Shown here piece after piece: positions 23,751 through 34,880 of a stretch of DNA of 64,000 nucleotides. The stretch spans positions 31,438,501-31,502,500 of the forward strand of contig CM060834.1 of NCBI GenBank assembly GCA_030762175.1. The letters are read 5' to 3'. Positions within the stretch are counted from its first letter, which is position 1, and every line of letters starts with the position of its first letter. The translations under genes were made by a program, and so were the position numbers. Origin of the DNA: Metallyticus violacea. Lineage: Eukaryota; Arthropoda; Insecta; Mantodea; Metallyticidae. The notes beneath the pieces were generated by a model, which was not told where the DNA came from, made no database searches, and saw only the letters and a list, made by a program, of their open reading frames with translations.

Positions 23751-24147
23751 TTAAATTAAAATTGTTCGTGTGTTCCGTTCAGCACCCGGAACATTAAGGC
23801 AATGAAATTTATACACAGAAATTTTACGAATAAGCAAATAATAGAAACATTGAAGCAAAAGGGGGCGGGGCGGAAAAGAGAGATGGATATTCAATAATTT
23901 ATGTCCAATAAAAAAGGTTTATAAATTATTTTGAATTAATTTATTAAAACAATCTTCTGAATAAATATGTTAAGCTAAATATAATAGTATTATCAACATT
24001 ATAATATTTTAAAAATTACAAAATTTCATAGAAATAAGGTCAACATTAAAGAATAGAAACCTGATTAATAGTGAATAGCTAATAATTGGACTAAAAGTAT
24101 AAAAACGGTGTGTATTATTTTAATGTGTAATGTGTTCAAGAAGTTTC
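23751..24147. other. AT-rich DNA, nothing recognised
   Basis: Nothing recognisable. Confidence 0.5.

Positions 24148-24191
<44 letters not shown>
24148..24191. repeat. (AAT)n microsatellite
   Basis: About 14 uninterrupted AAT units. Confidence 0.97.
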
Positions 24192-24192
<1 letters not shown>

Positions 24193-26639
24193 TACCTGTA
24201 AATCCCGAAGTATTTATTTTTAACCCTCGGTTCAAAATTGTCTTTTTAGTATTTACTTCTTCAGACTAACCTTTGTGCTATTCGAATCCAGTTATAGGGT
24301 CAAGGAAGCACCCTATAATATCGATACTTTAAATGCTCTTATATCGATACTTTTGTCAACCCACTGTAAGACTTCCGTTATAAAATATTGTTTTACTGCG
24401 GTTTCGCGCATGCTTCAACTTCGTGCTTCCCCTTGTCCTGCTTTTGAACGTTGCTCCTGAACCTGTTTCCTGTCAGTCCCACGACGGTATATATTCATTG
24501 GTAAAATATAATTGACTAAAAATATTTTTATGTGTAAACTAGACAGACATAATTGGCGCAAATCATGAAGGTTTATTACCTACAAAATTATATTTGAAAT
24601 TAGCATAAGTAGGGGTTTCGAAATGTTTCTGTATTTTTTGGAAGTAAAGATCAGATTTAATAGTAATAGTTTTTCAGCGGATTTATAGAAATGTGTAAGA
24701 GTTTCTGTCTATAACAAATCTAGTTCTAGAGGAGAGGAAATTGTTTTACCAATAATTGTATAACCAAAGTTAAATTTGTGAACAATTTAGGTAATAAATA
24801 CAATTTTTCCTATATACGCACTGAAACTTTAGTATATGCTTGCCATAAAATTAATGCTATGTTTTTCTCTATCGTGATAAACATAGCATTTTTAGAATGA
24901 ACAAGTGGAAATGACTTGTATTTTTCACTACAATGCCTGAAAGCGTGGAGAGCAATGAGAAGAGCTGGGACGGTACAATTATCATTAACGATCCACATGG
25001 CAGGCACAAGTAGGTTGTGGCTGGTTGGTTGGTTTCCTCTAAAACTCCATTCGGTTGTCATTCTACCGTATCTAACGCATGCACGATGACAATGAGGTTT
25101 CTGAAGCAATACTCTGCTAGACAGAACAATAGACCGACATACTTTAGGGCCTATAACTTGCGCTGTTGTGCTATAGCCCTTCAAACAAATAAAGCACCAA
25201 CATGCCCTCCCTCGATGTTTGGGGAATAAATTATATACGTCCTTTTCATCATTACATGGGCTGTTCTACTGTATGCATTGATCTACTATAATTTATTTTC
25301 TGCAGTTTCCTAATAAAGGTCTAAATTTATTTTTTAATTTTTTTTAATGGTGTGCAGGCTTCGTTTTTACACGTGAATCATTGTATTCTCTCTGTGCGAT
25401 TGAAAGCATATTACCTATTTATTTAAGTTTTCGAAAGCGTGTGCTTTATCGAACTGAGTATGCGTCAAGTTAGCAGTAAATGAGGAGGAAGGGAGGTTTC
25501 TCTCTCTTAACCTGAACCATAATTGCTGAGAGATTTATTCTGTCTATCCCATTAACAATGTAACCTATCAAAATTGTTTCTGTAATTGTTTCTCCTGCTG
25601 TCATTCCTGCACGATGCACTAGTCTTATGTTCTGTTCGGAGTGGAGATGGCACCAATAGGAGCGGCGTTTGCAATAAATAGCAAAGGTAAAATAAGCGGC
25701 TAATAATGAGTTAATTCGAATTAATTACATATTGTGGTATTAGAATATCAGTTAAGGAAACGAATGTTACAGATTTTACAGTAATTAAGTGCTCAGTGCG
25801 ATCAAATATTGTTTTAGGGAAAAATTAATATATTAAGGATTTAATTGTATGAAATAAAGGTTTATTCCACCTTGCCGTATGCCAACGAACCCTGAATGAT
25901 AATTAGGAACAGGAATTTTATGCTCTAATAATCCCTTTAATACGTATGCATTTATGCATTGAAAACTTGCATAATATGCTCATAAATAAGTAAATATAAA
26001 AAGCATTAATACGTCATATTGACATAAAATAAAAATTACACTCAATTTTATGTGATTTCTCAGTGAAAAAAAAAAGCTATTGTGGAAACAATATGAATTA
26101 TTTAACTCGTTTAAATTTATACTTGATATTGCAAAGTTAGGATACTTTTCCTTAAAAATGAAAAAATAAGTATAATTAATAGTTTAGTTCCCCACACTTC
26201 TTTTCTGTTGCAGTATACGGCCATCAGCTTTCCACAGTTAGTCTCCTCCTGTTATTATCAACATATTTTTACAGTGGGAGAAATTTGTTAATGAGCTACC
26301 ATCAGTGTTACCAAGTTTCAAGACCGACTGCATAGTACTTACTAATCGAAAATATAATATTTGTAAATAAATGTGAAGATAAAATATATCAAATAATAAT
26401 ATATTTATACAATATACATGTAAAACAAAAAAATGTGCAACATAATATGCAAACTGCTAAAATGTTATGCTTATTGAGAAAACAGGCAAAATATTCGTTA
26501 TATAACTTAAAATATCGTATGTTGGAAATTTGGTATTTACCTCACATACCTAGTGAGCATACATTTCTGACAGCAGAGAAGAAATGTGCATTTGCATTAA
26601 AATCCTGTCCCTTTGAATAAAATAAAAAATAAGCAACAA
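24192..26639. other. No recognised gene
   Basis: The largest frame is 124 codons on the minus strand (24810-25184), without a recognisable motif and with ordinary composition. No repeats shared with the rest of the window. Confidence 0.4.
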
Positions 26640-27190
26640 TGTATAACGAAGTACAAACTCTGCGCATGGTAGACAATAGGATCCCTAAAGTCTGGGGCCT
26701 CCTACTATCAAGAAGGGCTAGTCAGAAGGAGTTTTCTTTCCCAGTGGGTTTAGTTCCTTTTCATCTACATCTAATATTACTTTACACTTTTGTTCCTCTC
26801 TGTCTACTTGTGTCAGTCCCTTACCTTCCTGGTCCATTGTATACCATCCATTTCCCTGAATTCTTGGAACCATCTTTGCCGCAGACATTTTTTTCTTCCT
26901 CCTTTTTCCTAGTCTTCAACCTCATATTGCTGTAGCATAGGCCTGTACAATTTGGGCACGTGTCCTTCCCAGATCAATTTTGGTGGCTGTATCTTCCATT
27001 CCACTTTCTTCTCAGCTGCTCATTCTGCACTTCGTTTAATGCCTAACATTCTTCTTTCCATTTTGCGTTGACACACGCCAATTTTTTGCAACTGTCCTTC
27101 CGTGAACGTGCAAATCAGCATGCGAAAGACGAGAAATGGAATGACCAGCGTTTTTAATCTTGAGCCAGACTATGAATTTGTCCAAGATTA
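26640..27190 (-). pseudogene. LINE reverse transcriptase C-terminal relic
   Basis: Read on the minus strand with frame changes: VIPFLVFRMLICTFTEGQLQ, then KIGVCQRKMERRMLGIKRSA, then WEGHV and KRWFQEFREMDGIQWTRKVR with a TERN-like end. This is the region downstream of the FADD active site in insect RTE-like or related LINEs, whose usual order is LPVLTYG.ETW, QRKMER.MLG, W.GHV and RW..DI....G..W...A.DR..W. Several stops are present. Nothing upstream of this survives here. Confidence 0.75.
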
Positions 27191-27710
27191 TGAATTTTAA
27201 ACTCCAGAAATTACCTTAGGCAATTACATTCTTCTTCTAAGCTCTTTTTACACTTTATGTCATATTATCTGATAAAGGAGATATATTTACTGCAATATTA
27301 CATTGTTGTGCCACCAATTAGTGTCGATGTCATTATTTTAGTCTTTAAGCATCCATTTGGAAACAGACTTTTTTTAATGCTGCGCTAAGTTTATGATTTC
27401 TAAGAGTTTAGAGATGTCACATACAAGCAATTTGAGATAGCCAACTAAACATAACGCAGTTTATGGTGTTAAGCATTTTTGCATCAGATACTGATAAATC
27501 GATGTGAAAGCCAAGCTGGGTGAAAAATTGGTTTAGAATGTCGTGCAAAATTAGAAATATCGACTTTGACAGTTCATTATCAGAGTTTTGAATATTTGGT
27601 GTCATAAAAATCTCTCAAATCTCGGAATAATCATTTGACAATTCCACACTGAACATCTATTAACTGCCTTCTTCCAGTATGTAGCCTACTCTAGAGGGAG
27701 GTCTTAAACT
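27191..27710. other. AT-rich DNA, nothing recognised
   Basis: Nothing recognisable. Confidence 0.45.
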
Positions 27711-27783
27711 GCTTGTGTGGTGTAATGCATAACGGAAAAGCTGGTGTTCCGCAGGCCGTGGATTCAATTATTGCCATGCCGTT
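27711..27783 (+). repeat. tRNA-like sequence
   Basis: TGGTGTAATGCATAACGG resembles an A box and TGGATTCAATTATTGCC a weakened B box, about 40 bp apart, followed by a T-rich stretch. Probably a tRNA pseudogene or worn SINE head. Confidence 0.35.
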
Positions 27784-28014
27784 TATTTTTTATTTAATAT
27801 GAAGTGCTATGATACGTACACTATTGAATTATGAGTAAAATTTAAGTAATTTTTAATATCGACACCCTACTCATTAAGATTACCCATAACTCTTATCATC
27901 TGTAAGCAAGGGTTGGAATTATTTGAATTTGTATGTTAAGATTTAAGTATATAAATTGAAATATAATCTAAAGCTGTATTATAAGGTCCTAGTCAGAAAA
28001 CAACAACAAAAATG

Positions 28015-28096
28015 TGATGAGCGAGACTCTAACTCGAAAACAAATGACTACCTCATACTCGGAAGCTAATGTCATAACCATACACTAGAGTGATAC
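28015..28096 (-). repeat. tRNA-like sequence
   Basis: On the minus strand, CTAGTGTATGGTTATGACAT looks like an A-box region and TTCGAGTTAGAGTCTCGC like a B-box region, again followed by a T-rich stretch. No matching body follows. Confidence 0.35.
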
Positions 28097-28544
28097 GTTC
28101 AGAAATCTCCCTTAGTTATCGCGTGTTATACTTTCGAGGGGTATCTTCATTAGCCAGTGGCGTACTAGCGCCTTGGAAACTTATAGCCGTAGCTTCGAAA
28201 TTTGAACAGACAGGACATATGTTTTCTATCTCAAATTGCTTCTATATACGACATCTCTACACTCTCTGAAAAATTTAGGCGTAGTTCATTAACAACCTGT
28301 ACTTGGCAAATCCACAGTATCTTTATACGTTGATATTTATCCCCTATTTTTATTCCAGTTTAATTTTCTAAATACCATCTCAAAGATGCATGTGAAAAGA
28401 TGGTGAGATAGGTTCCTCTTGTCTGACATATTTTTTCATTCTGAAAATCTCTCCAACTTTCGTTCTCAAATTCACTTTGCGTTGCATTGCACTGTATTAA
28501 AATAAGCCAGTAGTTCGCAGAACAAATCAAGAAAGATATTCGCT
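28097..28544. other. No recognised gene
   Basis: Nothing recognisable. Confidence 0.4.
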
Positions 28545-28680
28545 AGGATAACCAAGTGCCAATAAATACTGCAACGGTTTATTGTGAAGCTGGAATGGGC
28601 TCGATGATAATGATGTCTATTTTTCAATGTAGTCTCCAGACATATTCACTACTTTATCTACAGCTGTCAAGTTTTATTAA
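28545..28680 (-). pseudogene. Mariner transposase C-terminus
   Basis: The minus strand reads VDKVVNMSGDYIEK then a stop at 28617-28619. This is the usual mariner ending (a WxKC(V/I)xxxGDYxEK pattern with the cysteine replaced). About 70 bp of possible 3' end follows. The rest of the gene is not found upstream; other element pieces lie there. Confidence 0.65.
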
Positions 28681-28887
28681 CGCATCAGTGTAACTGATCT
28701 TCAGGCAGCTAAATTTTCCGAGCAGAAATTCATAACTTATAACCCGAAAAAGAGAGTTCTATATCGACTAAATTAATATCTCAAGTTTGGAATGAAAAGA
28801 ACTTCATTTCAATTTCACCTCTATTGTTCAATTCCATTTTATTGGAAGCAGGGAATAATCTCTTGAGTCTGGTGTTTCTCTGCAGCG

Positions 28888-29175
28888 TACGAGGTGTGTA
28901 CAAAATGTATCTGACCTTACTTTTTTCACGGTAACTAATGATGTAAATGTAGTAACTGCAGTTGCGCGTAGAAGGAACTTCAAGCGCATGCGTGATTTTT
29001 TGTTTCCTGACCTCGACCCCATTAGCGTTAGTAGCTACCAGAGAGTCACGCGGTGTAACACGTGTTCGTCTCATTCTCATTTGCTTAGAATGACTGAACC
29101 CTTGGAGCATCAAGTTCTGTCAGAAACTAGGGAATACCCAAGCAGAAACATCCTATAGTTTAATTAGGTTTTCAC
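28888..29175 (+). pseudogene. Mariner 5' end: inverted repeat, leader and N-terminus
   Basis: The left terminus TACGAGGTGTGTACAAAATG is followed by a ~200 bp leader, an ATG at 29090 (MTEPLE) and, after a frame change, SIKFCQKLGNTQAETSYSLI. This matches the N-terminal DNA-binding segment of a mariner group in which the protein starts with a (V/I)KFC.KLGK...ET block. Homology then stops. Confidence 0.72.
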
Positions 29176-29249
29176 AGTGGAAGCTCCCAAGTTCCCCCCC
29201 CCCCAAAAAAGCAGTGTGACGTGCCTAATCTCCATGGCGTATTGCTGGA

Positions 29250-29500
29250 CTACGGGAATGAAGCAGTCCTTAGTACGTCCATTCCAACAGGTTTGTTTGA
29301 AACTGTTAAATTATCAACATTCTGAAAGGGACTTTTTAACATGGCAGCAGTTAATTTTTCTTTCAAAGCCCTTAGGCACAGAAATCTGGCTTGTGCAGCA
29401 GTTTTAATCCTTGGTTTACCAGGGAGTTCTTTTAAACTGGCAAATTCTTGATATAACCTCCATAACCTAGATATAAAACTTCTTCGAGTATTCACAGCCG
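29250..29500 (-). pseudogene. Tc1-like transposase N-terminus
   Basis: A clean 81-codon minus frame reads SRLWRLYQEFASLKELPGKP followed by RIKTAAQARFLCLRALKEK. This is the second helix-turn-helix of Tc1-like transposases (usual pattern VSRLW.RY.ETG.V.D.PRSGRPR.TT..QDR.I). The downstream catalytic domain is absent. Confidence 0.75.
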
Positions 29501-30404
29501 AACATTGTCGACTCGTGCTCCACTATTTTTAATATTCCAATCGCATGAACTTTTCATCTTAACTTAAATTACATTGTTGAGCACTCATTTCATTTGTTAA
29601 AAAAAGTCGTTTAAGGTAATTTCCAATATTTTAACACATTTTTTTCCCAGATTCTTGTATTAAAAATAGCTTATTTATTCATTCACAAAGTAATAATTTA
29701 AATAAATAGTACAAATAATAATCGAGTGCTTAAAATAACTAGTACTGTGACGGAAAGTTTATTGCACCACCACCCTTTGCATTTGTAATATGCCTTTGAC
29801 AATGATCGATTTAAAGCTTAGGTATCCATTGTTGTTCACTTGTTGCTTGTGTATTGTCTGCATTTTTGTACTTCCAAGTGCATTTTTACTAACAATGGCA
29901 TACTATTTGTCAGTTTCTCAGTTTACATTGCCGAAATACCATATAGACTTATTTCTAGTTGAGACATTATGGTGTCAGGATGGGCAAGGGAATGGAATTA
30001 ACGCCGGGGAAGAAACGTGCTATCTATATTTATTGCTTTGTTGGTCTAAGCAGTAGAAGCATGTCCCATAGAACAAATTTCGTCAGTCTTCCATTTCAAG
30101 AGTACTAAAGAAACACAGGGATAAGAGAAATATAGACTAGGTGAAAGGAAGAGGCAGAAAGGGACATTACTCAAAAACAAGGCAGGATACCTAAAATAAT
30201 TTTTCTCAGTGATTTGACTATCATCCTCAGAACTGAAGCGACAGTGGGAAGACATGTGTGACATCTCAGTGACCAGCAGAACTATCAGAAGTATACTCCT
30301 TGAAGCAGGACGTCAACCCATAAAGAAACCTTCGCTGACTAAACAATGAGACAGAAGCAACTACAATGGGTAAAAGAGCATGTAGCATGGACAGTAGTGA
30401 TGCG
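29501..30404. other. No recognised gene
   Basis: Open frames of 65-88 codons on both strands lack motifs. Confidence 0.4.
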
Positions 30405-30935
30405 GAATGAGTCTGAATGTATCCTGGATGGGCGTCGCAGAAGTAGTGAAGAAGTTCATGCATGACACAAACAGTGAAGCATCCACAAAGTCAGGTGATC
30501 TGAGGGTGCATTTTCAGCTATGGCATAAACTTTGTAAGTGCTCTGTTAATTCAGACGTCTACTTTGGCATCCTTGAAAACAAATTGATACTCACAGTAAG
30601 AGACCATTTTGGATATCCTTCAAGATGATTCTGCCCGCTGTCACGGGGTTTGAAGGCAATTAATTTGTTTCAGATGTGTTAAATTGGAATATATTACAGT
30701 GTTGATGCAATTATCAGTCATTCAAATATTTTAGATAAAATCATTCCTTAAAAAAAAACAGAATGAAGGTAGTAGACTGACTTGGAAATAGCCCGGACCT
30801 GTATCCGATTCAGAACGGCTGGAACATTATGGAATGGAATGCTGTTGCAACAATTTGATTTTCTTAATGTCCAAACGATGGCAGGCAGTGATTAAAGAAT
30901 TTGGTAGACCAACAAAGTACTAATTACCACAATGT
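30405..30935 (+). pseudogene. Tc1-like transposase C-terminal half
   Basis: Recognisable, in order: NESECILDG (an ESK/DES-like block), then VNSDVYFGILENKLILTVRD with HFG, a frame change, DILQDDSARCHG (the second catalytic aspartate region, usually FQQD.AP.H), and about 120 bp later PDLYPIQNGWNIM after another frame change (usually DWP..SPDLNPIEN.W). It is broken by several stops. It ends against a reversed SINE B. It is on the opposite strand to the Tc1 N-terminal piece at 29250, so they are not halves of one gene unless an inversion occurred. Confidence 0.75.
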
Positions 30936-30947
30936 AGTCAATTAGGC

Positions 30948-31248
30948 TGTTGTTGATTTGGTTTATTTATGGACGCTCTTTAACATCTCAGGTCATCAGC
31001 GTTCCATTCAATTCAGGGCATGAAACGACTGACAAATTTTACTCAGAGGCCTCTTCTTTCAGGCTTGAGGTTCTTTTTCGTGCTGTAAATGTACGACACG
31101 GGACCCACGGCTTTACTTCCCTTATGAAGAAAGTCATACTTAGGATTTTTACGCCCGAAAAAAAATCCATCAATCCTGGCCTGGTATGAATCCGCGATCT
31201 TCGGTTTAGAAGGCAAGTATGGTTATCACTACACCACCAGGATCGACA
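30948..31248 (-). mobile_element. SINE B, full length with target-site duplication
   Basis: On the minus strand it starts GTCGATCCTGGTGGTGTAGT. It has a tRNA-like head with a B box near GCGGATTCATACCAGG (damaged relative to GGTTCGAATCC), the CTAAGTATGACTT block, AAGAACCTCAAGCCTGAAAG, and ends ATTTCTCCA-free with GATGTTAAAGAGCGTCC and an AAATAAA tail. Flanks are TCAATTAGGC (30938-30947) and TCAATTAAGC (31249-31258), a 10 bp duplication with one difference. It inserted just past the Tc1 relic. Confidence 0.9.
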
Positions 31249-31419
31249 TCAATTAAGCAGCTGGATATTCTAAAAGTTAAACTTTTATTAATATACTATG
31301 TTTCATTAATGTGTGTTTTAATGGAATTATATAATGAATATTGTAAAATAATAAATAAGCAAATTTATTCACAATCTAACTTTATTTCTTCCTGCGAGTA
31401 TTTAGTTTCTGCTTTTTAA

Positions 31420-32131
31420 GGTAACAAGGAAGTGCAAATCTATCAAATAATGCAGCAGTATCTCAGAAATTTATAAAGCTATGTATATGAAAATTTTATG
31501 AAATATTAAGAATATTTAAACTAAAGATGCTGTGTAAAATTTAATTGTATAATGCATACAAAGAGCTTTTAAACAAAAATGAATATTTTCCGATAACGTA
31601 ATTTTTTTTTTCATAAATATGCATTTTTCTCAGGATTGGCTGAACCAATCTTGTTGAAATTTTGCACACATTTAATATGTGCAAATGTAAAGTGTGGTAA
31701 CTAGAAATATTTAAATACCACTATTAGTTGATAAAAAGCAATATGAATAAGAAATTAACCATTTATTTTGCAAAATTTTAAAATTAATTACTTTTCAAGA
31801 TACTAACATAGATATATTATTCTAGTTCCCAGGATAGCATGTTGTCGGCAGTTTAAGAAAAAAAAGCATTCCAATTCCATCAATAGTTTATAAGAAAAAT
31901 GCTTGATTATGTCACAGTGTTTTCAGTTTTTTTAACAAGATTTTATTTTGGTATAAAAATGTTTCCAAAACTTGTTATGTGCATTAGAGAACTAAATTTT
32001 ACAGAGCATCTTTAGTTAAGTTTTCTTAATGTCTCTCCAAATTTTCATGTTGATAGCTTTAAAACTTTCTAAGATACGATGTAAAATAAATGTTGTTGCA
32101 TTATTTGCTATATTTACACTTCCTGGTTACT
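31420..32131. mobile_element. TTAA-flanked palindromic MITE-like element, copy 1
   Basis: The left end GGTAACAAGGAAGTGCAAAT and right end (reversed) AGTAACCAGGAAGTGTAAAT open inverted repeats that can be followed about 150 bp inward (CAAATAATGC, CTCAGAAA, AAGCTAT, GAAAATTTT, TTAAGAAAA). TTAA stands at both outer edges (31416-31419 and 32132-32135). The interior has no transposase. A TTAA target points to the piggyBac or Kolobok superfamilies, but the terminal GGTAAC does not decide it. Two further copies occur at 33678 and 61462. Confidence 0.88.
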
Positions 32132-32138
32132 TTAATAT

Positions 32139-33117
32139 ACATGCATCTAATAAAAATTATTTAGTGTATAACAATAATGGCTTAATACATTTATGGAACG
32201 ATGTGGAGGAAGTAAAAATAATTAAACAAAAAATTCAAAAAAGTATAATGAAAATAGTAGAGTTAAGGGTGACATGATAATTTTTTCACCTCTGTAGGTA
32301 AACAAATGGACAAAACAGTCATATTTACTCACCTCTTGCAATTTGATTAGATACATTAAGAATTTCATTCCAAATGAGACAATTTTGATGTATGTATGTT
32401 AACGTATTTATAATTTTCTTTTATTCGTCTAATTTCTCCTAAGTATATTAAGGCAGTTCATAAAAAAGGTTAATAAAATGTGCAGAACTGATTTATGGAA
32501 CTGAAAATAATACATCCATAATGCTTATCTAAGGAAATTAATTCTGCGACGATAAAAAGTAATTAAGTTATCTTCATTTTCCCCGTTTCCTTAAATTTGC
32601 GTCACAGTGAGCTATTAGTCAATTTTAAGTTTACCGATGCATCCGATTTGAATAACAAAAACCAATCTCAATAACACTACGGCAAGCGATGCGAAGAAAT
32701 CGATTCGCTAAGAACGAATAAATGCTCGCAGCGCGACCTCTCTTGGCAGCAGCCCAGGTTCAAAGGGCTAGTGGCATGCAGAGTTTGCTGCAAACAAAAC
32801 GCAAGAACACGTGCGTCAATCGGAATTAGATATCGTTTTAACACTCGGCAATTATGTTTTATCGCGAGTAAGTGCGTTCATCCAGAGATTGCCTTACTCG
32901 AATAACTGCTGTCCATATACAGGGGAATATGAAGCATTAGCACTCCATGCCAACTCGCTTACAAAGTACTACCGCCATTTAGGTATCCTAAAGAGGTCCC
33001 ACACGTCTCGACTTTTCTGTACGAATTCATACACGAAAGAGTTAATAGACTATATTCAATAGTTCGTACAGAACCGCCACCCTATTTTTTACTGACGCTT
33101 TCTTCAAGATAAGGATT
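32139..33117. other. No recognised gene
   Basis: The 83-codon frame at 32811-33062 has no motif; the 82-codon frame at 32029-32277 starts inside the MITE. Confidence 0.4.
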
Positions 33118-33640
33118 ATACCGGGTGTAACAATAAGGTACGCATGTAAAAGAAGAAAATATGATATGTGGACATGGGTCCGTAAACGCTTTATTTCCAT
33201 GTTATGGTCATTTACTACGACGGTTCATAGTACATTAGTCATGGGAAACACAAGAATAGAACGCACCAGACACCATATGACACTTTTTCTTGCATGAATT
33301 GTTCAAAATGCCTTCTTGGTATGTCCTAGTTATTCTTAGGTTCATCGCCAGTGTTTGTGTTCCATTTGAACCAAGGTAATGTTGTCGTGCAACTCATTTT
33401 ATTGCTAATTGTGAGGGCATTTGAAAGTTCATGTATATCGAACCCCGGTACAAGATGCAGAGAGTCTTCGCGCCCGTATTGTGGAAGGTTGCGAAACAAT
33501 ACGCAATTCTCCAGGTATACATCACCACATCCGGGATTCAATGTGACGACGGGATTGATGCATGTATCAATGCTAACGGAGGGCATTTTGAACATTTCAT
33601 GAAAGAAAGAGTTTCATGTGGTATGCTGGTACGTTCTGTT
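33118..33640 (+). pseudogene. DDE transposon relic, internally deleted
   Basis: It opens with CCGGGTGTAACAATAAGGTA and a leader (GGGTCCGTAAACGC, TTTCCATGTTATGG). It then jumps to the 3' coding end: SLRARIVEGCETIRNSPGIH, a frame change, and CINANGGHFEHF near 33560-33600. The ARI...C..IR..PG.....R.S...R...CI.ANGGHFEHLL series is the C-terminus of a DDE_3-type Tc1/mariner-superfamily transposase. The catalytic core is missing. Confidence 0.72.
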
Positions 33641-33677
33641 ATCTGCATAAATCATAATTATCAACTGTACAGTTTAA

Positions 33678-34423
33678 GGTAACCCGGGAAATTTAAATCT
33701 AGCAAATAATGCGGCAGTGTACATTTTGCACCATACCTCAGAAAACGTTAAACCTATCAACATGGAATTTTGTGAGATATTAAGAAAAGTTAACTAAAAA
33801 TGCTATGTAAAATTTTATTCTCTAATTCACATAAAAAGTTGTTTTTCTTTTTAGTTTATTAGCAAAAAGTCTTATTTCCCGATAACTTAAAATTATGACA
33901 TAAATGTGCATTTTTCTCAGGATTGACCGGATCAATCTTGTTGAATATTTGCACGCACATAATCCTCGCAAATGTGACATGTGAACGAGAAGTGTTTAAA
34001 TATCAATATTAGTTGATTAAAATCCATATCAATAAGAAATGAAAAACATTTCTATTTTTTTCTTCAAAATTTTAAAATTAAAAGTCTATACAAGCATCCA
34101 GCATGGATGTATTATTCTAGTTCCCAGGATAACATGATTTCTACAATTTAGGTAAAAAAGTAATTCAAATTCCACCAATAGCTTATAAGAAAAATACAAG
34201 ATTATGTCTCAGTGTTTTCAGTTTTTGAACAAAAATTATTGTTCAAAAATTTAAAAAAAAAATATGTTCTTTAGAGCATTAAAATTCATAAAACATCTTT
34301 GGTTAAGCTTTTTTTAATATCTCACAAAATTTTCACATTGATAGCTTTAAAATTTTCTGAGATACAATGTAAAATGTCTACTGCTGCATTATTTGCTAGA
34401 TTTACATTTCCTCTCTACCATAA
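33678..34423. mobile_element. TTAA-flanked palindromic MITE-like element, copy 2
   Basis: It aligns with 31420-32131 from end to end. The left edge is TTAA (33674-33677) then GGTAACCCGGGAAATTTAAA. The right edge is worn, but a TTAA stands at 34424-34427. It begins about 40 bp after the DDE relic. Confidence 0.85.
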
Positions 34424-34611
34424 TTAAACTACAAACACAAATACCTAACATTTGTTTTACTGAATAGAATTAATTTGTTTTCAAGTCACTAACATAAAGT
34501 TACAGTGAAATGATAAACACCTCAACCTAGAACTTCTCGAAAACAATACAGATGAATAAAAGTCAATGTTCTAACTGTTTCTCTGGCTAAAGTTCTTGAC
34601 AATAACAGTAC

Positions 34612-34880
34612 TGTCTGGTCTAGGGTAGCATATTTACCTCGTAGGTCCAAGATCATGGGTTTAATTCCGGCCAGGATCTATGGATTTTTTCGGGCATAAA
34701 AATTATAAGTACTTTGGAAGGGAAGGAAAGCTCTGGGTCCCGTGTCATACAATTACGGCACGTAAAAGAACCTCAAGCCTGAAAGAAGAGGCCTCTGAGT
34801 AAAATTTACCAGTCGTTTCAAGCCCTGAAATGAATGGGACGCTGATGACTTAATATGCTAAAGAGCGTCCGTAAATAAAA
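34612..34880 (+). repeat. SINE B, nearly full length
   Basis: A degraded tRNA-like head (CATGGGTTTAATTCCGGCCA around the B box) is followed by the complete body and the GAGCGTCCGTAAATAAA end. The ATGACTTCCTTC block is shortened. Confidence 0.9.

Noticed and set aside
24810..25184. 124-codon minus frame
   Set aside because: No recognisable domain and no supporting context.
29250..30935. One complete Tc1 element from the N- and C-terminal pieces
   Set aside because: The pieces are on opposite strands and no shared inverted termini were seen.
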